NCBI RefSeq assembly: GCF_009601505.1
Contig: NZ_WITC01000084.1
Location: 1 to 48,872 of the forward strand
Reading direction: 5' to 3'
Length of the DNA: 48,872 nt
Origin: Sinorhizobium terangae
GTDB taxonomy: Bacteria > Pseudomonadota > Alphaproteobacteria > Rhizobiales > Rhizobiaceae
The position numbers were made by a program, and so were the translations under genes. The notes below the pieces were generated by a model. That model did not search any database and was not told the origin of the DNA. It was given only the letters and a program-made list of their open reading frames with translations. Positions 7,749-16,937 of the stretch are shown in pieces. Each line of letters opens with the position of its first letter. The first letter of the stretch is position 1.

Positions 7749-8996
7749 ATGAAGCAGGATGTTGAAAATGCAGCGCTCGCGCTCCGTGAAATTTTTCCGG
7801 CAACGCCGCTGCAACTCAACGATCACCTCAGCGCCCGCTACGGCGCGACGGTCTACCTGAAGCGCGAGGATCTTTCGCCCGTACGGTCCTACAAAATCCG
7901 CGGCGCGTTCAACTTCTTCCGCAAGGCTCTTGCCGCCGGGGCGATGGGCAAGACCTTTGTCTGTGCTTCGGCCGGAAACCATGCCCAGGGCTTTGCTTTT
8001 GTCTGCCGGCACTTCGGCGTTCCGGGCGTCGTCTTCATGCCGGTGACGACGCCGCAGCAGAAGATAGACAAGACTCGCATGTTCGGTGGTGAGTTCATTA
8101 CCATCCGGCTGGTCGGCGACATTTTCGACCAGTGCTATCAGGCGGCGCGCGACCATGTCGAAGCGATTGCCGGCGTCATGGTGCCGCCCTTCGATCATGC
8201 GGACATCATCGAGGGACAGGCGACGGTAGCCGCCGAAATTGTCGAGCAGCTACCGGGAGGCGTTGTTCCCGATCTTGTCGCCCTACCGGTCGGCGGTGGT
8301 GGATTGTCCGCCGGTGTCACCGGCTATCTCGCCGGCACGCTTTCGATCGATCGTTTCGTTTTTTGCGAGCCGGCTGGAGCGCCAAGCCTCAAGCGGAGCC
8401 TCGAGACCGGCAGCGTGGTCACACTCGACCAGGTAGACAACTTTGTCGACGGGGCGGCTGTCGCGCGCGTTGGCGACCTGAACTTCGCAGCGCTGGCGGC
8501 CTTTGCGCCTGAGCAGGTGATGTTGCTACCCGAGAACGCGATTTGCCTGACGATCATAGATATGCTGAACGTCGAGGGTGTGGTTCTGGAGCCGGCCGGC
8601 GCCCTTTCCATAACCGCGCTGGAGATCTTCGGGCGCGCGCGGCTGGAGGGCAAGACGGTGGTTGCGGTCGTATCGGGAGGCAATTTCGATTTCGAACGCC
8701 TTCCCGATGTCAAGGAGCGGGCGATGCGGCACGCCGGGCTCAAGAAATATTTCATCCTGCGCATGGCCCAGCGCCCGGGTGCGCTACGCGATTTTCTCAA
8801 TCTGCTTGGCGACGAGGACGATATTGCGCGGTTCGAGTATTTGAAGAAGTCGGCCCGCAATTTCGGCTCGGTCCTCATCGGCATTGAGACCAAGCACGCA
8901 GAAAACTTTCCGGCTCTGAAGGCGCGCTTCGATGCGGCTGGCTTGCGCTATCAGGACATTACCGAGAACGAGATTCTCGCCAATCTCGTCATTTGA
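7749..8996 (+). CDS. ilvA: Threonine ammonia-lyase (threonine dehydratase)
   Basis: A PLP enzyme converting L-threonine to 2-oxobutanoate and ammonia, the first step of isoleucine synthesis. The PLP lysine sits in SYKIRGAF (Lys49), the phosphate-binding loop is PVGGGGLSAG, and SAGNHAQGFAF is the substrate-loop signature. The C-terminal 90 residues (from YFILRMAQRPGALRDFL) form one ACT-like regulatory domain. At 415 residues it is shorter than E. coli IlvA (514, two ACT-like repeats) and matches the single-repeat class. Catabolic (TdcB-type) enzymes lack this tail, so a biosynthetic, possibly isoleucine-sensitive enzyme is preferred. It stands alone between divergent trkH and a small HlyU-like gene. 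Confidence 0.92.
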   Translation: MKQDVENAALALREIFPATPLQLNDHLSARYGATVYLKREDLSPVRSYKIRGAFNFFRKALAAGAMGKTFVCASAGNHAQGFAFVCRHFGVPGVVFMPVTTPQQKIDKTRMFGGEFITIRLVGDIFDQCYQAARDHVEAIAGVMVPPFDHADIIEGQATVAAEIVEQLPGGVVPDLVALPVGGGGLSAGVTGYLAGTLSIDRFVFCEPAGAPSLKRSLETGSVVTLDQVDNFVDGAAVARVGDLNFAALAAFAPEQVMLLPENAICLTIIDMLNVEGVVLEPAGALSITALEIFGRARLEGKTVVAVVSGGNFDFERLPDVKERAMRHAGLKKYFILRMAQRPGALRDFLNLLGDEDDIARFEYLKKSARNFGSVLIGIETKHAENFPALKARFDAAGLRYQDITENEILANLVI

Positions 8997-9075
8997 TCTC
9001 GGCATCGCGCCGGCGGACGACATTGCCACGCACTTAGCCTTTGACAGCGCTGGCGGCCGCGGCTAACCATGAGAC

Positions 9076-9396
9076 ATGGCATCGTTTTTCTCGAAATTGT
9101 TTGGCTTCTCCGGCGGCTCCAAAGAGGAACCCGAGCAAGCCGCTGGCAAGACTGAATCCTACGGGGATTGCTTGATCCGCGCGACTCCGATGCGGGAGGG
9201 TCCGCAATATCGCCTGGCGGGCAGCATCGAAAAGACGATGCCTGATTCTGGCGTGAAAGTGCGCACCTTCATTCGCGCCGATCTTTTCGCGTCCGAGCAG
9301 GATGCCATCGATGCGGCTCTGCGAAAGGGCCGGCAGATCGTCGATGAGCAACGCGCCGCGCTCTTTCAGGACGATTCGCCGTCCAGGCCGGTGTAA
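9076..9396 (+). CDS. HlyU-family protein
   Basis: A 106-residue protein beginning MASFFSKLFGFSGG. It matches the alphaproteobacterial HlyU family (named after the Vibrio regulator): a short hydrophobic N-terminus, a beta-rich core YGDCLIRATPMREGPQYRLAG, and DLFASEQDAIDAALRKGRQIVDEQ near the end. The Vibrio protein is a transcriptional activator, but the rhizobial members have no assigned target and need not bind DNA. It lies 79 bp downstream of ilvA on the same strand. No strong Shine-Dalgarno is obvious. Confidence 0.75.
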   Translation: MASFFSKLFGFSGGSKEEPEQAAGKTESYGDCLIRATPMREGPQYRLAGSIEKTMPDSGVKVRTFIRADLFASEQDAIDAALRKGRQIVDEQRAALFQDDSPSRPV

Positions 9397-9575
9397 GATC
9401 GCATGGCTCCGGCCGATGAATATCCGCGCGTAAATCCCGGGTTGGACAGGTTTCCTTAGAGTCTGAATTAGATTCCGGCCGCGGGCGGTGTCGGGCGCAA
9501 GATATTGAGCGTGAGATGGGGAGGGCCGGCTTCCTCGATGTCGCGAGTGCTCGGCCCGCCCTTGCGTTCAGGGTG

Positions 9576-11570
9576 TCAGAGCTTGATCCGGAACCGGGCG
9601 AAGCCCTCGGCGCCTTCGCCCGCCTCTTCGATCGCAACGGCTTCCACCTGCGACAGGAACTGTCTTGCCTTGGGGCTGCTGTCGAAAAGCACGCTCGTGT
9701 CCTTGAGCGGCACGAATCTCCAGTTCGCATCGGCCGACGGGTTGATCGTTCCCTGCTCGACGATGTAGCGGACGATGACATCGCGGTTGGTGTCCGGCGC
9801 GACGAAGATCACCTTGTCGGAAGCTATATCCGGGAAGTTGCCGCCACCGCCGGCGCGGTAGTTGTTGGTCACCACCACAAACTTTTGCCCGGGGTCGATC
9901 GGCTTGCCGTCGAATTGCAGGTTCTGGATGCGCTTTGCCGAGGCGTTCACCAGATTGCCGTCCTTGTCGAACTTCGCCGGTTGTGAGAGGTCGATCTCAT
10001 AGGTGACGCCGTCGATCACGTCGAAATTATAGGACGGGAAGCTCGCATTGATCAGCTCCGCGTCGACGGATCCGCGAGCCACCTGATTGAAGATACCAGC
10101 CGACATCTCGAGCCAATTGGCGACCTGGTCCCCGGTGATGACGACGGCCTGTACCGTGTTCGGATAGAGGTAGAGATCGGCAACGTTCTTGATGGCAATA
10201 TCGCCTGCCGGCACATCGGTGTAGTAGTCGGCGCCGCCACGACCGCCGGCCTTGAAGGGAGCCGCCGCGGACAAAACCGGCAGGTCCTTTTGCTCCGTGT
10301 CCTTGAGCATGTCGCGGATGTACCAGGTCTGTGCCTGGCTGACGATCTGGACCGACGGGTCGTCGGCGACGAGGGCGAAATAGGAATAGAGCGGTGCCGA
10401 GGTCTTGCCGACCGGGGTGCGGACATAGGCGAGCGTCGCCTCGTGGTCTTTCTGCGCGGCGGCCAGAACGTCCGCCTTGTCGCCGACTTCGGCAATCACC
10501 TTCTTCTCCTCCCGCCGGTAGATGGGGCGAGCTTCGCTCGTCGAACTGATCACCCGCCAAGCACCGCCGTCGCGCTCGAGCAGCAGGTCGATCAGACCGA
10601 GATGGGAGCCCCAGAAGCCGCCCATGACGCCCGGCTTGCCCGAAATCAGTCCCTTGGTGTTGTCGACGCCGGCGAAGCCCTCGAATTTAGGTCCGGGAAA
10701 GTCGAGGTGGCTGTGACCGGTAACGATCGCGTCGATGCCGTCGATAGCAGCCAGAGGCACCGATGCGTTCTCGAGGTTTTCGGCATAGTCTTGCTGTCCG
10801 ATTCCCGAGTGGGAGAGCGCGACGATAATGTCCGCTCCTTCCTCGCGCATCTGCGGCACCCAGGCTTCCGCCGCCTTGACCATATCGCGCGCATTCGCCT
10901 TGCCCTCAAGGTTCTTCGCATCCCAGGTCATGATTTGCGGTGGAACGAAGCCGATCAGGCCGATGCGAATCGAATGTTCCTCTCCGGCGCCGTCCTTTAC
11001 CTTTCGGTCGAGAATGACATAGGGCTTGAGGAAGAGCGCATCCTGACGTGCGTTCGCCGCAAGCGCGCCCTTCGTCAGGTTGGCGCAGACGATCGGAAAG
11101 TTGGCGCCGTTCAGTACGTTGAACATGAAGTCCAGGCCGTAGTTGAACTCGTGATTGCCGAGCGTGCCGCAATCGTAGCCGAGCACGTTCATCGCGCCGA
11201 TGATCGGGTGCAGATCGCCTTCCCTCATGCCGCGCTTGTAAGCGATGTAGTCCCCCATCGGGTTTCCCTGCAGGAAGTCGCCGTTGTCGACGAGCACGGA
11301 GTTCGTTGCCTCGGCTCGGATCGCATCGATGATGGAGGCAGTGCGCGCGAGCCCTACCGTGTCGTTCGGTTTGTCTCCGTAATAATCGTAAGGAAACACG
11401 TGCACGTGCAGGTCCGTCGTTTCCATGATGCGCAGATGTGCCTGGTTGGCCGCGGCACGCGCGGAGAAAGGATGAAGCATCGCGAGGGCAGAGGAGGCGG
11501 CGAGCCCGCCAAGCAGCGAACGGCGCGAAATGGGGTGAAGAGCGGTCATTGACGGCATCGCTGTCTCCAT
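9576..11570 (-). CDS. cpdB: 2',3'-cyclic-nucleotide 2'-phosphodiesterase / 3'-nucleotidase
   Basis: A 664-residue periplasmic bifunctional enzyme that hydrolyses 2',3'-cyclic nucleotides to 3'-nucleotides and then to nucleosides, for phosphate and nucleoside scavenging. The N-terminus METAMPSMTALHPISRRSLLGGLAASSALAM carries a twin-arginine (Tat) signal. The calcineurin-like metallophosphatase domain shows DLHVHVFPYDYY, DNGDFLQGNP, LGNHEFNYG and TGHSHLDFPGP. The second half is the 5'-nucleotidase C-terminal domain with VVTNNYRAGGGGNFP. The start at 11570 follows GGAGAG; a longer frame to 11777 would overlap the divergent diguanylate cyclase gene and is not protein-like. CpdB of E. coli uses Sec, so Tat export is notable. 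Confidence 0.92.
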   Translation of the reverse strand: METAMPSMTALHPISRRSLLGGLAASSALAMLHPFSARAAANQAHLRIMETTDLHVHVFPYDYYGDKPNDTVGLARTASIIDAIRAEATNSVLVDNGDFLQGNPMGDYIAYKRGMREGDLHPIIGAMNVLGYDCGTLGNHEFNYGLDFMFNVLNGANFPIVCANLTKGALAANARQDALFLKPYVILDRKVKDGAGEEHSIRIGLIGFVPPQIMTWDAKNLEGKANARDMVKAAEAWVPQMREEGADIIVALSHSGIGQQDYAENLENASVPLAAIDGIDAIVTGHSHLDFPGPKFEGFAGVDNTKGLISGKPGVMGGFWGSHLGLIDLLLERDGGAWRVISSTSEARPIYRREEKKVIAEVGDKADVLAAAQKDHEATLAYVRTPVGKTSAPLYSYFALVADDPSVQIVSQAQTWYIRDMLKDTEQKDLPVLSAAAPFKAGGRGGADYYTDVPAGDIAIKNVADLYLYPNTVQAVVITGDQVANWLEMSAGIFNQVARGSVDAELINASFPSYNFDVIDGVTYEIDLSQPAKFDKDGNLVNASAKRIQNLQFDGKPIDPGQKFVVVTNNYRAGGGGNFPDIASDKVIFVAPDTNRDVIVRYIVEQGTINPSADANWRFVPLKDTSVLFDSSPKARQFLSQVEAVAIEEAGEGAEGFARFRIKL

Positions 11571-11763
11571 ATTGAACTCTCCGCGGACGCGGTTGCGGGC
11601 CTGCGGTAACACCTTGGAATACAGGAGACTATGGCGAAAGGCACGGCAAGGCAAAGCGGCGGAATCTTGCCTATTCCGACGCCACCGCGGTACAGAGTGA
11701 GTAAAGTTTTCTTCAAAGTTTAATTCTAAGAGACTGGCGAACAAAAACGGAAATCCAGGGCGC

Positions 11764-13011
11764 ATGCCAAACGCCAATCTCCTTCTCTTCCTCGGCGAGG
11801 CACTGATCTACGTGGTGGCAATGATCTGGTTGCTGCATCTGCGTGGGCGCCTGGGACTTGGCGTGTTCGTGGCGGCGCTCGGCGTGATGCATTTCATCGA
11901 AACCTATCTCGCTGCCGTTTTCTATGTTCAACTGCCGTTTGGGGTGATCTCCCCGGGCTCCGCCGTGTTCTTTTCCGGCAAGCTCATGATAATCCTGCTC
12001 CTCTACGTGAAGGAGGACGCAGCGACGGTACGTCAGCCTATCTACGGATTGCTTGCGGGCAACTTTCTGACCGTGGCTCTGAGCCTGCTGCTCAGATTGC
12101 ATGACACCGTATCCATCGTTCCCAATCGCGTCGCCGACATCGCTTTCATCGATGAGATGGGATGGCTGATGGTCTGGGGCACGACGCTGCTCTATTTCGA
12201 TTCCCTGATCATCATTCTGCTCTACGAGAGGCTGGGGCGCTGGCTGCGCCGGTTCGTCACGGCTCGATTCCTGATCTGCGGCGTCGTGGTCCTGACCCTC
12301 GACCAGCTGGGCTTCTATGCCGCATTGCACTGGGTGAACGGTGCGCCGGCGGATGTCTTCTGGGGCGGATGGATGGCGAAGATGCTGGCGGCGCCGTTCT
12401 TTGCAGTCGCCATCGGCCTTTATCTCAATGCGTCGCGGCACCCGTTTTTGGCGATCTCCGATCGGCCGCTCGGCGATATCTTCAATGACCTGACGTTCCG
12501 CGAACGCTACGAAGATTTGCTGTCGCGCTCCGGCAAAGACACGTTGACCGGCGCGCTCGATCGCGGCCGCTTCGAAGTCGAGGGGCAGCAGATGCTGCGC
12601 GATGCTGCCGCGAAAAACACGCCGGTCAGCCTGATGATCATCGACGTCGATCACTTCAAGAGCGTCAATGACCGCTTCGGGCATATCGAGGGAGATCATC
12701 TGCTGCAAAAGCTGGTCGCGACGGTAAAGGCGACCCTCAGACCGACGGACCGCCTGTTCCGGTATGGCGGCGAAGAGTTTGTCGTCCTGTGCCCCGCGCT
12801 TGCCTATCCGGACGCGCTTTCGCGCGCCGAGGACATACGACGCGCAATTGCCGGGCGGGTAGCTACTCCGAATGGCGCTCCGGTGACGGCGAGCATAGGC
12901 CTTTCGTCGGCATTCGGCGACGGGAACGGCGTTCGCGAGTTGCTGTCCCAAGCGGACTTGCGTCTCTATGCCGCCAAGAGCGGCGGTCGAAATCGCGTGG
13001 TCGGCAGATAG
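11764..13011 (+). CDS. Membrane-anchored diguanylate cyclase (GGDEF)
   Basis: A 415-residue protein that should make cyclic di-GMP from two GTP. The N-terminal half (about residues 1-235) is an array of roughly seven hydrophobic segments, a possible membrane sensor module. The GGDEF domain follows, with DTLTGALDRGRFE, the metal-binding IIDVDHFKSVNDRFGH, and an intact active-site motif GGEEF at residues 335-339. An RxxD inhibitory site (RPTD, Asp six residues before GGEEF) is present, so product feedback inhibition is expected. No EAL domain is present. It is transcribed divergently from cpdB with about 190 bp between the starts. The signal sensed is unknown. Confidence 0.9.
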   Translation: MPNANLLLFLGEALIYVVAMIWLLHLRGRLGLGVFVAALGVMHFIETYLAAVFYVQLPFGVISPGSAVFFSGKLMIILLLYVKEDAATVRQPIYGLLAGNFLTVALSLLLRLHDTVSIVPNRVADIAFIDEMGWLMVWGTTLLYFDSLIIILLYERLGRWLRRFVTARFLICGVVVLTLDQLGFYAALHWVNGAPADVFWGGWMAKMLAAPFFAVAIGLYLNASRHPFLAISDRPLGDIFNDLTFRERYEDLLSRSGKDTLTGALDRGRFEVEGQQMLRDAAAKNTPVSLMIIDVDHFKSVNDRFGHIEGDHLLQKLVATVKATLRPTDRLFRYGGEEFVVLCPALAYPDALSRAEDIRRAIAGRVATPNGAPVTASIGLSSAFGDGNGVRELLSQADLRLYAAKSGGRNRVVGR

Positions 13012-13038
13012 TCGGGTATACGGCGACGCCGAAGACGC

Positions 13039-13500
13039 TCAAATGCCGACATTGGGCCGATCGATGACCTCGCGCAGTGAGAAACTGGAATTGATCTTCA
13101 CGACATGCGGCAGGGCGGACAGCCAGTCCCGGTGAATCCGCTCGTAATCCTCCAGGTCCTTGGCTGCGACGCGCAGGATGTAGTCGTATTCTCCCGACAT
13201 CAAATAACAGACCAACACATTGGGGCAGAGTTTCACGGCAGCCTCGAATTCGGCAAGCGTTTTGGCGAATTGGCCCGACAGCGAGATATGCACGATGACC
13301 ATGATCTTGTAGTCGAGCGCCTTGTGGGCGACGCGGGCGTGATAGCCGCTGATCGTGCCCGATTTTTCGAGAATGTCGACACGCCGGGAGCAGGCAGAAG
13401 GGGAAAGGCCGACCTTCGCCGAGAGATCCGCATTGGATATCCTGCCATTCTGCTGGAGGATACGCAGAATCGCATGATCAATGCTGTCGAGCTCACTCAT
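13039..13500 (-). CDS. Lrp/AsnC-family regulator, probably of alanine dehydrogenase
   Basis: A 153-residue transcription factor. The N-terminal winged helix-turn-helix is seen as [45 protein letters not shown], and the C-terminal ligand-binding RAM domain as [44 protein letters not shown]. The start MSELDSID is at 13500. It is divergent from ald with 157 bp between the two start codons, the classic arrangement of AldR/AlaDH regulators responding to alanine. By analogy it should bind the intergenic region and activate ald when alanine is abundant. That link is inference from position. Confidence 0.9.
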   Translation of the reverse strand: MSELDSIDHAILRILQQNGRISNADLSAKVGLSPSACSRRVDILEKSGTISGYHARVAHKALDYKIMVIVHISLSGQFAKTLAEFEAAVKLCPNVLVCYLMSGEYDYILRVAAKDLEDYERIHRDWLSALPHVVKINSSFSLREVIDRPNVGI

Positions 13501-13657
13501 TCGGGATTTCCTTCGTGGTTGCATTCAACTACGCAATAATATTCGAAAGCAATGCGCTGTCAGACAGCTCTTTGCAAGGACATTCGCAGGGCCATCTGTT
13601 TTGCTGGGCGCGTCATCAATGCGGCGCACAGCCCATAAAGAGGAGAGGAACGCTCAG

Positions 13658-14776
13658 ATGCGTGTCGGTTGCCCGAAGGAAATCAAAAACCATGAATACC
13701 GTGTTGGTCTGACCCCCGGTTCGGTACGGGAATATGTCGCCCATGGTCACGAGGTGATCGTCGAAACCAAGGCCGGGGCAGGGATCGGGGCAGATGACGA
13801 CACTTATCGCGCTGCAGGAGCGCGGATTGTTTCGACGGCCAAGGAAGTGTTCGAAAAGTCGGACATGATCGTCAAGGTCAAGGAACCGCAGCCTTCCGAA
13901 TGGACGCAACTGCGCGAAGGCCAAATTCTCTATACTTATTTGCATCTGGCGCCGGATCCCGAGCAGACGAAGGGATTGCTCAACTCAGGTGTTACGGCGG
14001 TCGCCTACGAAACGGTGACGGATGAGCGCGGTGGATTGCCGCTCCTTGCGCCGATGTCGGAGGTCGCCGGACGGCTTTCCATCCAGGCGGGCGCGACGTC
14101 GCTTCAGAAGGCGAACGGCGGCCGTGGTATCCTCCTTGGCGGTGTGCCGGGAGTGTTGCCGGCCAAGGTCGCGATTATTGGCGGTGGCGTTGTCGGCTTG
14201 CATGCAGCCAAGATGGCCGCCGGTCTCGGTGCGGACGTTTCGATTCTTGACCGCTCCATCCCGCGCCTGCGTCAACTCGACGATATCTTCAACGGTCGCG
14301 TTCACACCCGCTTCTCGACGATCGATGCGCTCGAGGAGGAAGTCTTTTCCGCGGATCTGGTGATTGGCGCCGTGCTCATCCCAGGGGCGGCGGCCCCCAA
14401 GCTCGTCACCCGCGAAATGCTTTCCGGCATGAAAAAAGGTGCGGTCATCGTCGATGTCGCCATCGACCAGGGCGGTTGCTTCGAGACTTCGCACGCGACG
14501 ACGCATTCCGAACCGACCTACGAGGTGGACGGCGTCGTGCATTATTGCGTCGCCAATATGCCGGGCGCGGTGCCGGTGACCTCGGCGCATGCGTTGAACA
14601 ACGCCACGCTTTACTACGGCCTGCAGCTCGCCGATCGTGGCCTCAAGGCGATCGCCGAGGACCGCCACCTGCGTGCCGGCCTCAACGTGCACAAGGGCCG
14701 CGTGACGAACCGGCCGGTGGCGGAGGCGCTTGGCTATGATGCCTATGCGCCCGAGGCCGTTCTCAACGTCGCCTGA
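13658..14776 (+). CDS. ald: Alanine dehydrogenase
   Basis: A 372-residue NAD-dependent enzyme interconverting L-alanine and pyruvate plus ammonia; in rhizobia it serves alanine catabolism or synthesis. The N-terminus [21 protein letters not shown] is diagnostic, with the substrate-binding Arg and a later Lys/His. The Rossmann loop is [24 protein letters not shown], and the C-terminal [26 protein letters not shown] is family-specific. Length equals typical AlaDH (about 371). The start at 13658 follows GAGGAGAGGAACG. A strong terminator hairpin follows the stop. The divergent Lrp-type gene is its likely regulator. Confidence 0.95.
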   Translation: MRVGCPKEIKNHEYRVGLTPGSVREYVAHGHEVIVETKAGAGIGADDDTYRAAGARIVSTAKEVFEKSDMIVKVKEPQPSEWTQLREGQILYTYLHLAPDPEQTKGLLNSGVTAVAYETVTDERGGLPLLAPMSEVAGRLSIQAGATSLQKANGGRGILLGGVPGVLPAKVAIIGGGVVGLHAAKMAAGLGADVSILDRSIPRLRQLDDIFNGRVHTRFSTIDALEEEVFSADLVIGAVLIPGAAAPKLVTREMLSGMKKGAVIVDVAIDQGGCFETSHATTHSEPTYEVDGVVHYCVANMPGAVPVTSAHALNNATLYYGLQLADRGLKAIAEDRHLRAGLNVHKGRVTNRPVAEALGYDAYAPEAVLNVA

Positions 14777-14789
14777 GGATCGAACTGCT

Positions 14790-14817
14790 GGCCCGGCGTT
14801 TAGGCGCCGGGCCTTTG
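14790..14817 (+). terminator. Rho-independent terminator after ald
   Basis: Nine perfect base pairs, GGCCCGGCG (14790-14798) and CGCCGGGCC (14805-14813), surround a six-base loop and are followed by a short TTTG run. It lies 14 bp after the ald stop. Confidence 0.75.
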
Positions 14818-14841
14818 CGCGGGACGCGCGGCGCCGTAGTC

Positions 14842-15309
14842 TCAGGCAATCTCGATACGGCACTGATAGCAGTTATACTTGGCGGAACGCACGTGCACGT
14901 AGTCAACGTCCGTCCGAGCCAAGAGTTCTTCGGCGCGCTCTGTCAGCCTTTCCGCGGCGATGACGCCACCGGTTCCGTAGACGATGCGATCGTCGCCCCC
15001 GTATCCTCGCAACAGATACTCCTTGCTGGCTGCGAGGATAGGCGGCAGCGACTGTCCGTCGTGTCCGGTGCATTCGTCGGCGTGGAGGAAGATCGGTCCG
15101 GTCTCCGCGTAAGCTTGCGCTGACGCAAAGGGTCGATAAGCGAGCACAAGATAGGGCTCGCCGCGATCGACGTTGCGTAGACAATATCGGCAGGGAATGC
15201 CGTCGCCGTCCGAAATACGCCGCTCAGGTTGGTTCCCATAAGCATCAAGGGCGCTGCCGCGCAGTCGTTCTGCGTGGTTGTGGGGCATCGGGATGTAGCG
15301 TAGAGCCAT
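14842..15309 (-). CDS. DUF1203 family protein
   Basis: A 155-residue cytoplasmic protein. The whole length matches DUF1203 as I remember it: an N-terminal YIPMPHNHAERLRGSALDAYGN, a CRYCLRNVDRGEPYLVLAYRPF segment with a Cys pair, FLHADEC, and the C-terminal DVDYVHVRSAKYNCYQCRIEI. Conserved Cys and His residues could bind a metal, but no function is established for the family. The start at 15309 follows TAGGAGGAGAACC. It is convergent with ald across a terminator and has no operon partner. Confidence 0.8.
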   Translation of the reverse strand: MALRYIPMPHNHAERLRGSALDAYGNQPERRISDGDGIPCRYCLRNVDRGEPYLVLAYRPFASAQAYAETGPIFLHADECTGHDGQSLPPILAASKEYLLRGYGGDDRIVYGTGGVIAAERLTERAEELLARTDVDYVHVRSAKYNCYQCRIEIA

Positions 15310-15423
15310 GGCGGTTCTCCTCCTAAGAAATCTAGGAGGAGATGGATGCGCTTTTTCGGTCCGCCTCGACACCCGAAACTTGCCTCGCGCATCGATTGGG
15401 GATCGGAGCCGATTTATGGAAAA

Positions 15424-15455
15424 ACGTGCAGGAATTCAAAGCGCTATAACGTTAG
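15424..15455. repeat. Degenerate fragment of the mosaic intergenic repeat
   Basis: The reverse complement of this stretch carries AGCGCTTTGAATT-CTGCA, which matches the junction segment of the mosaic repeat at about 39878-39897. Only this end is recognisable here. Confidence 0.4.
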
Positions 15456-15486
15456 GCTCCTGAAGAGATGCACAGTACTATCGACG

Positions 15487-16050
15487 TCAGAGCTTTTTTG
15501 CCAAAGCAAGCAACTCGGCGTCGCTCAAGGGTTCGACAATTGCCTCCCGCGTCGCGACCGGCGAAAAGCCGAACTGCTGATAAAGCTGAAGGGCACGCGG
15601 GTGGTCGAGATTGTTCGTCGTCACCTTGACCTTGCTCGGGTTCATCGCCCAGGCCGCCAGCAACGTCTGCAGCAGGAACCATTTGCCGAGGCCGAGACCG
15701 AGTGCGTGTTCCATAAGGCCGAAATGAGTGAGCTCGATGACGTCGTTTTCGCGTTCGTGCAGTTCGAAGAAGCCGGCCGGTGCACCGTCGACGTAGAGCA
15801 CAGTAACCGTCGTCTCCTTGTTGTGGAGCACGTCCGCCAGTTCCTCGTCGCTCATCCGCAGGCGCTCCGTCCAATGCCAGCGCTTGCCGACACGAAGGTA
15901 AAGGAAGCGGTAATAGGCGAGCGGGATGTCCGATACGCGCAATACGGCCGTGTGGATGTTGACGGGTATCGGCAGGCTTTGTTTCGGCGGTGACGTCATT
16001 TCGAGCTCGGTCACGTGCGCCGTGATCGCCGCAGATTTCGATTCTTGCAT
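15487..16050 (-). CDS. GNAT-family N-acetyltransferase
   Basis: A 187-residue acetyl-CoA-dependent acyltransferase. The GNAT core shows VTVLYVDGAPAGFFELHE (strand beta4 region), the acetyl-CoA loop region GLGLGKWFLLQTLLAAW (Q/RxxGxG-like), and the C-terminal TTNNLDHPRALQLYQQFGFSPV, a hallmark of the fold. The start is placed at MQESKSAAIT (16050), 5 bp after the stop of sseA, so it is the last gene of the cysteine synthase - alaX - sseA - GNAT run. The acceptor substrate is unknown; a link with cysteine or a related thiol is suggested only by context. Confidence 0.85.
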   Translation of the reverse strand: MQESKSAAITAHVTELEMTSPPKQSLPIPVNIHTAVLRVSDIPLAYYRFLYLRVGKRWHWTERLRMSDEELADVLHNKETTVTVLYVDGAPAGFFELHERENDVIELTHFGLMEHALGLGLGKWFLLQTLLAAWAMNPSKVKVTTNNLDHPRALQLYQQFGFSPVATREAIVEPLSDAELLALAKKL

Positions 16051-16055
16051 GGCAC

Positions 16056-16919
16056 TCACTCTCTGCCGGTCGTGACCGGCGTGTCGGGCCGTCCGCCCCA
16101 CTCCGACCAGGAGCCATCATAGAGCGTATTGTCCGTGTGCCCCAGCGATTGCAGGGCAAGAGTTATGATTGCCGCGGTGACGCCGGACCCGCAAGTGGTG
16201 ACGACCGGCCGCGTCAGGTCGACGCCAGCATCGCTAAAGGTTTGGCGCAGGGCGTCGAGGCTCTTGAGCTTGCCTCCTTCGGAAAAAACGCCGGACGGCA
16301 GGCTCTTGGCTCCAGGCATATGCCCCGAGCGCATGCCGGCTCGCGGTTCCGGTTCCTCGCCGGTGAAGCGGCCTGCGCCGCGCGCATCAGCAATCTGAGC
16401 GAGCCGGTTCGCGACAATCTCCTTCATGCGCTCGAAGGAGGTGACGGCCGCAGCATTGAACGTGGCGTTGAAAACGCGCGGCCTCGGATCAGGGATTTCC
16501 TGGGTCGTCGGCCGTCCTTCCGCCTTCCAGCCATCCATCCCGCCATCGAGAACGAAGACGTTCTTTGCGCCCATGATCCGGAACATCCACCACACGCGCG
16601 GCGCGGTGAAGATGCCCGGCCCGTCGTAAACGACGATTGTGTCGTCCTCGCCAATCCCCATGGCACCGACGGCTTCCGCGAAGGCCTGCGGCGAGGGGAG
16701 GGTATGCGGCAGCCCGCTTGATTGGTCGGCGATCGCATCCTGGTCGAAGAATATCGCACCGGGGATGTGCGCCGCCGCGTATTCCGACTTCGGGTCCCGG
16801 TTCTGCGCCGGCAGGTACCAGGCAGCATCCAGGATCTTCACCGTCGGATCGGCAAGGCGCTGCTGGAGCCAGTCCGCAGAAACGACAAAAGCACTCTTGT
16901 TCTCGTTCTTGTTATCCAT
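16056..16919 (-). CDS. sseA: 3-mercaptopyruvate sulfurtransferase
   Basis: A 287-residue two-domain rhodanese-fold enzyme that moves sulfur from 3-mercaptopyruvate to thiol acceptors or cyanide. The catalytic Cys243 is in CGSGVTAA, the loop type typical of mercaptopyruvate sulfurtransferases rather than thiosulfate rhodaneses (CRxGxR). The inactive N-terminal domain shows HIPGAIFFDQD and VYDGPGIFTAPRVWWMFR. It lies between alaX (18 bp upstream) and the GNAT gene, all on the minus strand with cysteine synthase in front. A cysteine and sulfur-handling operon is therefore likely. Confidence 0.92.
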   Translation of the reverse strand: MDNKNENKSAFVVSADWLQQRLADPTVKILDAAWYLPAQNRDPKSEYAAAHIPGAIFFDQDAIADQSSGLPHTLPSPQAFAEAVGAMGIGEDDTIVVYDGPGIFTAPRVWWMFRIMGAKNVFVLDGGMDGWKAEGRPTTQEIPDPRPRVFNATFNAAAVTSFERMKEIVANRLAQIADARGAGRFTGEEPEPRAGMRSGHMPGAKSLPSGVFSEGGKLKSLDALRQTFSDAGVDLTRPVVTTCGSGVTAAIITLALQSLGHTDNTLYDGSWSEWGGRPDTPVTTGRE

Positions 16920-16937
16920 TGTCGTCTCTCCACAGAC

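Noticed and set aside
10290..11552. 420-codon plus-strand frame within cpdB
   Set aside because: Antisense to the nucleotidase; its residues do not match any family.
11713..12951. Long minus-strand frame opposite the diguanylate cyclase
   Set aside because: It is the antisense of a clear GGDEF gene, and its translation is a low-complexity Arg/Gln/His-rich chain typical of shadow frames in GC-rich DNA.
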